Below are positions 18,141-18,402 of a stretch of 18,402 bases of DNA, piece after piece (position 1 is the stretch's first letter; each line of letters opens with the position of its first letter). Under the pieces are notes generated by a model, which saw only the letters and a list, made by a program, of their open reading frames with translations, was not told where the DNA came from and made no database searches. Source of the DNA: Neovahlkampfia damariscottae (lineage: Eukaryota > Heterolobosea > Selenaionea > Neovahlkampfiida > Neovahlkampfiidae); assembly GCA_016618085.1 (NCBI GenBank), contig JABLTG010000259.1, forward strand, positions 1 through 18,402, written 5' to 3'. Made by a program: the position numbers and the translations under genes.

Positions 18141-18402
18141 TCAGAGATGGATTTGGGATTTGGAATTTGGGATTTGGAATTGGATTTGGGATTTGGATTT
18201 TGGATTTTTGGGTTTTGGGTTTGGATTTGGATTTGGATTTGGGTTTTGGATTTGGATTTGGGTTTTGGGTTTTGGAAAAAATTGATATTCATTTGAGTTT
18301 ATTTGATGTATCCAACCCTCTTTGACGGGTTCTATCAATTCAATTGATACTGATGTTTCTTCATCCCATATTAATTTTAGTTCATCCTTTTTGAAAGTGT
18401 TT
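18141..18402 (-). CDS. Partial open frame entering from the right edge, uncertain
   Basis: On the minus strand a frame is open from the window edge to a TGA at 18141-18143 (86 codons). The first 45 or so codons look like ordinary protein: DELKLIWDEETSVSIELIEP, then KEGWIHQINSNEYQFF. The remainder is the repeat translated as Pro-Asn, Pro-Lys and Gln-Ile dipeptides. The part before the repeat could be the last true exon of a gene to the right, with the repeat as a disordered tail. The alternative minus frame through the repeat continues past it to SEFPEGSATKFEIIDSGLNF before a TGA. No family is recognised, and the gene could be a relic. Confidence 0.35.
   Translation of the reverse strand, partial: NTFKKDELKLIWDEETSVSIELIEPVKEGWIHQINSNEYQFFPKPKTQIQIQNPNPNPNPNPKPKNPKSKSQIQFQIPNSKSQIHL
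18147..18279. repeat. C-free TTTGGA/TTTGGG hexamer repeat
   Basis: About 130 bp built from imperfect TTTGGA, TTTGGG and TTTTGG units with no cytosine on the plus strand. All three frames on each strand stay open through most of it, giving Gly-Phe, Leu-Asp or Trp-Ile dipeptides on plus and Asn-Pro, Gln-Ile or Lys-Ser on minus. Several GG/GGG runs spaced by 3-4 T could form G-quadruplexes. It resembles telomere-like G/T repeats, but unique sequence follows to the window end, so it is not a chromosome end here. Confidence 0.8.

Noticed and set aside
18105-18296. Plus-strand 63-aa protein after the TATAAAA at 18051
   Set aside because: Most of it is the hexamer repeat read as Gly-Phe/Trp-Ile. 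All frames are open there, so openness is no evidence.
1-18402. tRNA, rRNA, CRISPR array or transposase gene
   Set aside because: I scanned for TTC-type T-loop sequences, regular spaced repeats and transposase motifs and saw none. A covariance-model search was not possible.
18147-18402. Chromosome end (telomere)
   Set aside because: The G/T repeat is followed by about 120 bp of unique sequence with an open minus-strand frame.

Overview
The window is from the nuclear genome of a very AT-rich, gene-dense microbial eukaryote. Evidence: TAA, TAG and TGA all act as stops; genes carry GT-AG introns; and the products are eukaryote-specific (CCT2 chaperonin, SNAPC3, BuGZ/ZNF207, copine, a SET-domain methyltransferase). 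I modelled 30 introns. All but one are 31-43 nt (one is 67 nt), and coding exons can be as short as 10, 17 and 18 nt. A COX20-like and an MSS51-like gene suggest a respiring mitochondrion. Asn/Gln/Lys-rich low complexity fits an AT-rich protist, but I cannot name the lineage.

Layout. 1-349 (-): 5' part of an MSS51_C-like protein. 426-1166 (+): YbaK-type aminoacyl-tRNA deacylase. 1290-4558 (+): eight-exon gene joining an ionotropic glutamate receptor to a complete copine. 4580-6262 (-): CCT2. 6471-8001 (+): alpha/beta hydrolase. 8007-9197 (-): SNAPC3. 9245-9787 (+): COX20-like. 9828-10677 (-): BuGZ/ZNF207. 10839-11920 (+): coiled-coil protein with C-terminal membrane segments, unrecognised. 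11945-15383 (+): large SET-domain methyltransferase with a CCCH finger. 15420-15833 (+): small protein resembling an uncharacterised bacterial family. 15883-17333 (+): WS/DGAT-type acyltransferase. 17334-18402: a different kind of DNA, less AT-rich, with degenerate open stretches on the minus strand, a C-free TTTGGA/TTTGGG repeat, and no gene I can confirm.

Gene packing is extreme. Three convergent pairs have 5-40 bp between stop codons, and tandem genes sit 24-49 bp apart. Nearly every gene has CCAAT/ATTGG within about 65 bp of its start codon, shared in divergent promoters, and most have AATAAA overlapping or just after the stop. Transcripts probably have very short untranslated regions.

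The genes are mostly unrelated housekeeping functions rather than one pathway. The standout is the receptor-copine fusion: every splice junction keeps frame, the exons sum to exactly 1008 codons, and the copine C2A domain begins inside the exon that encodes the receptor's last membrane helix. If transcribed as modelled, it would tether a C2-C2-vWA module to the cytoplasmic end of a glutamate-receptor-like channel.
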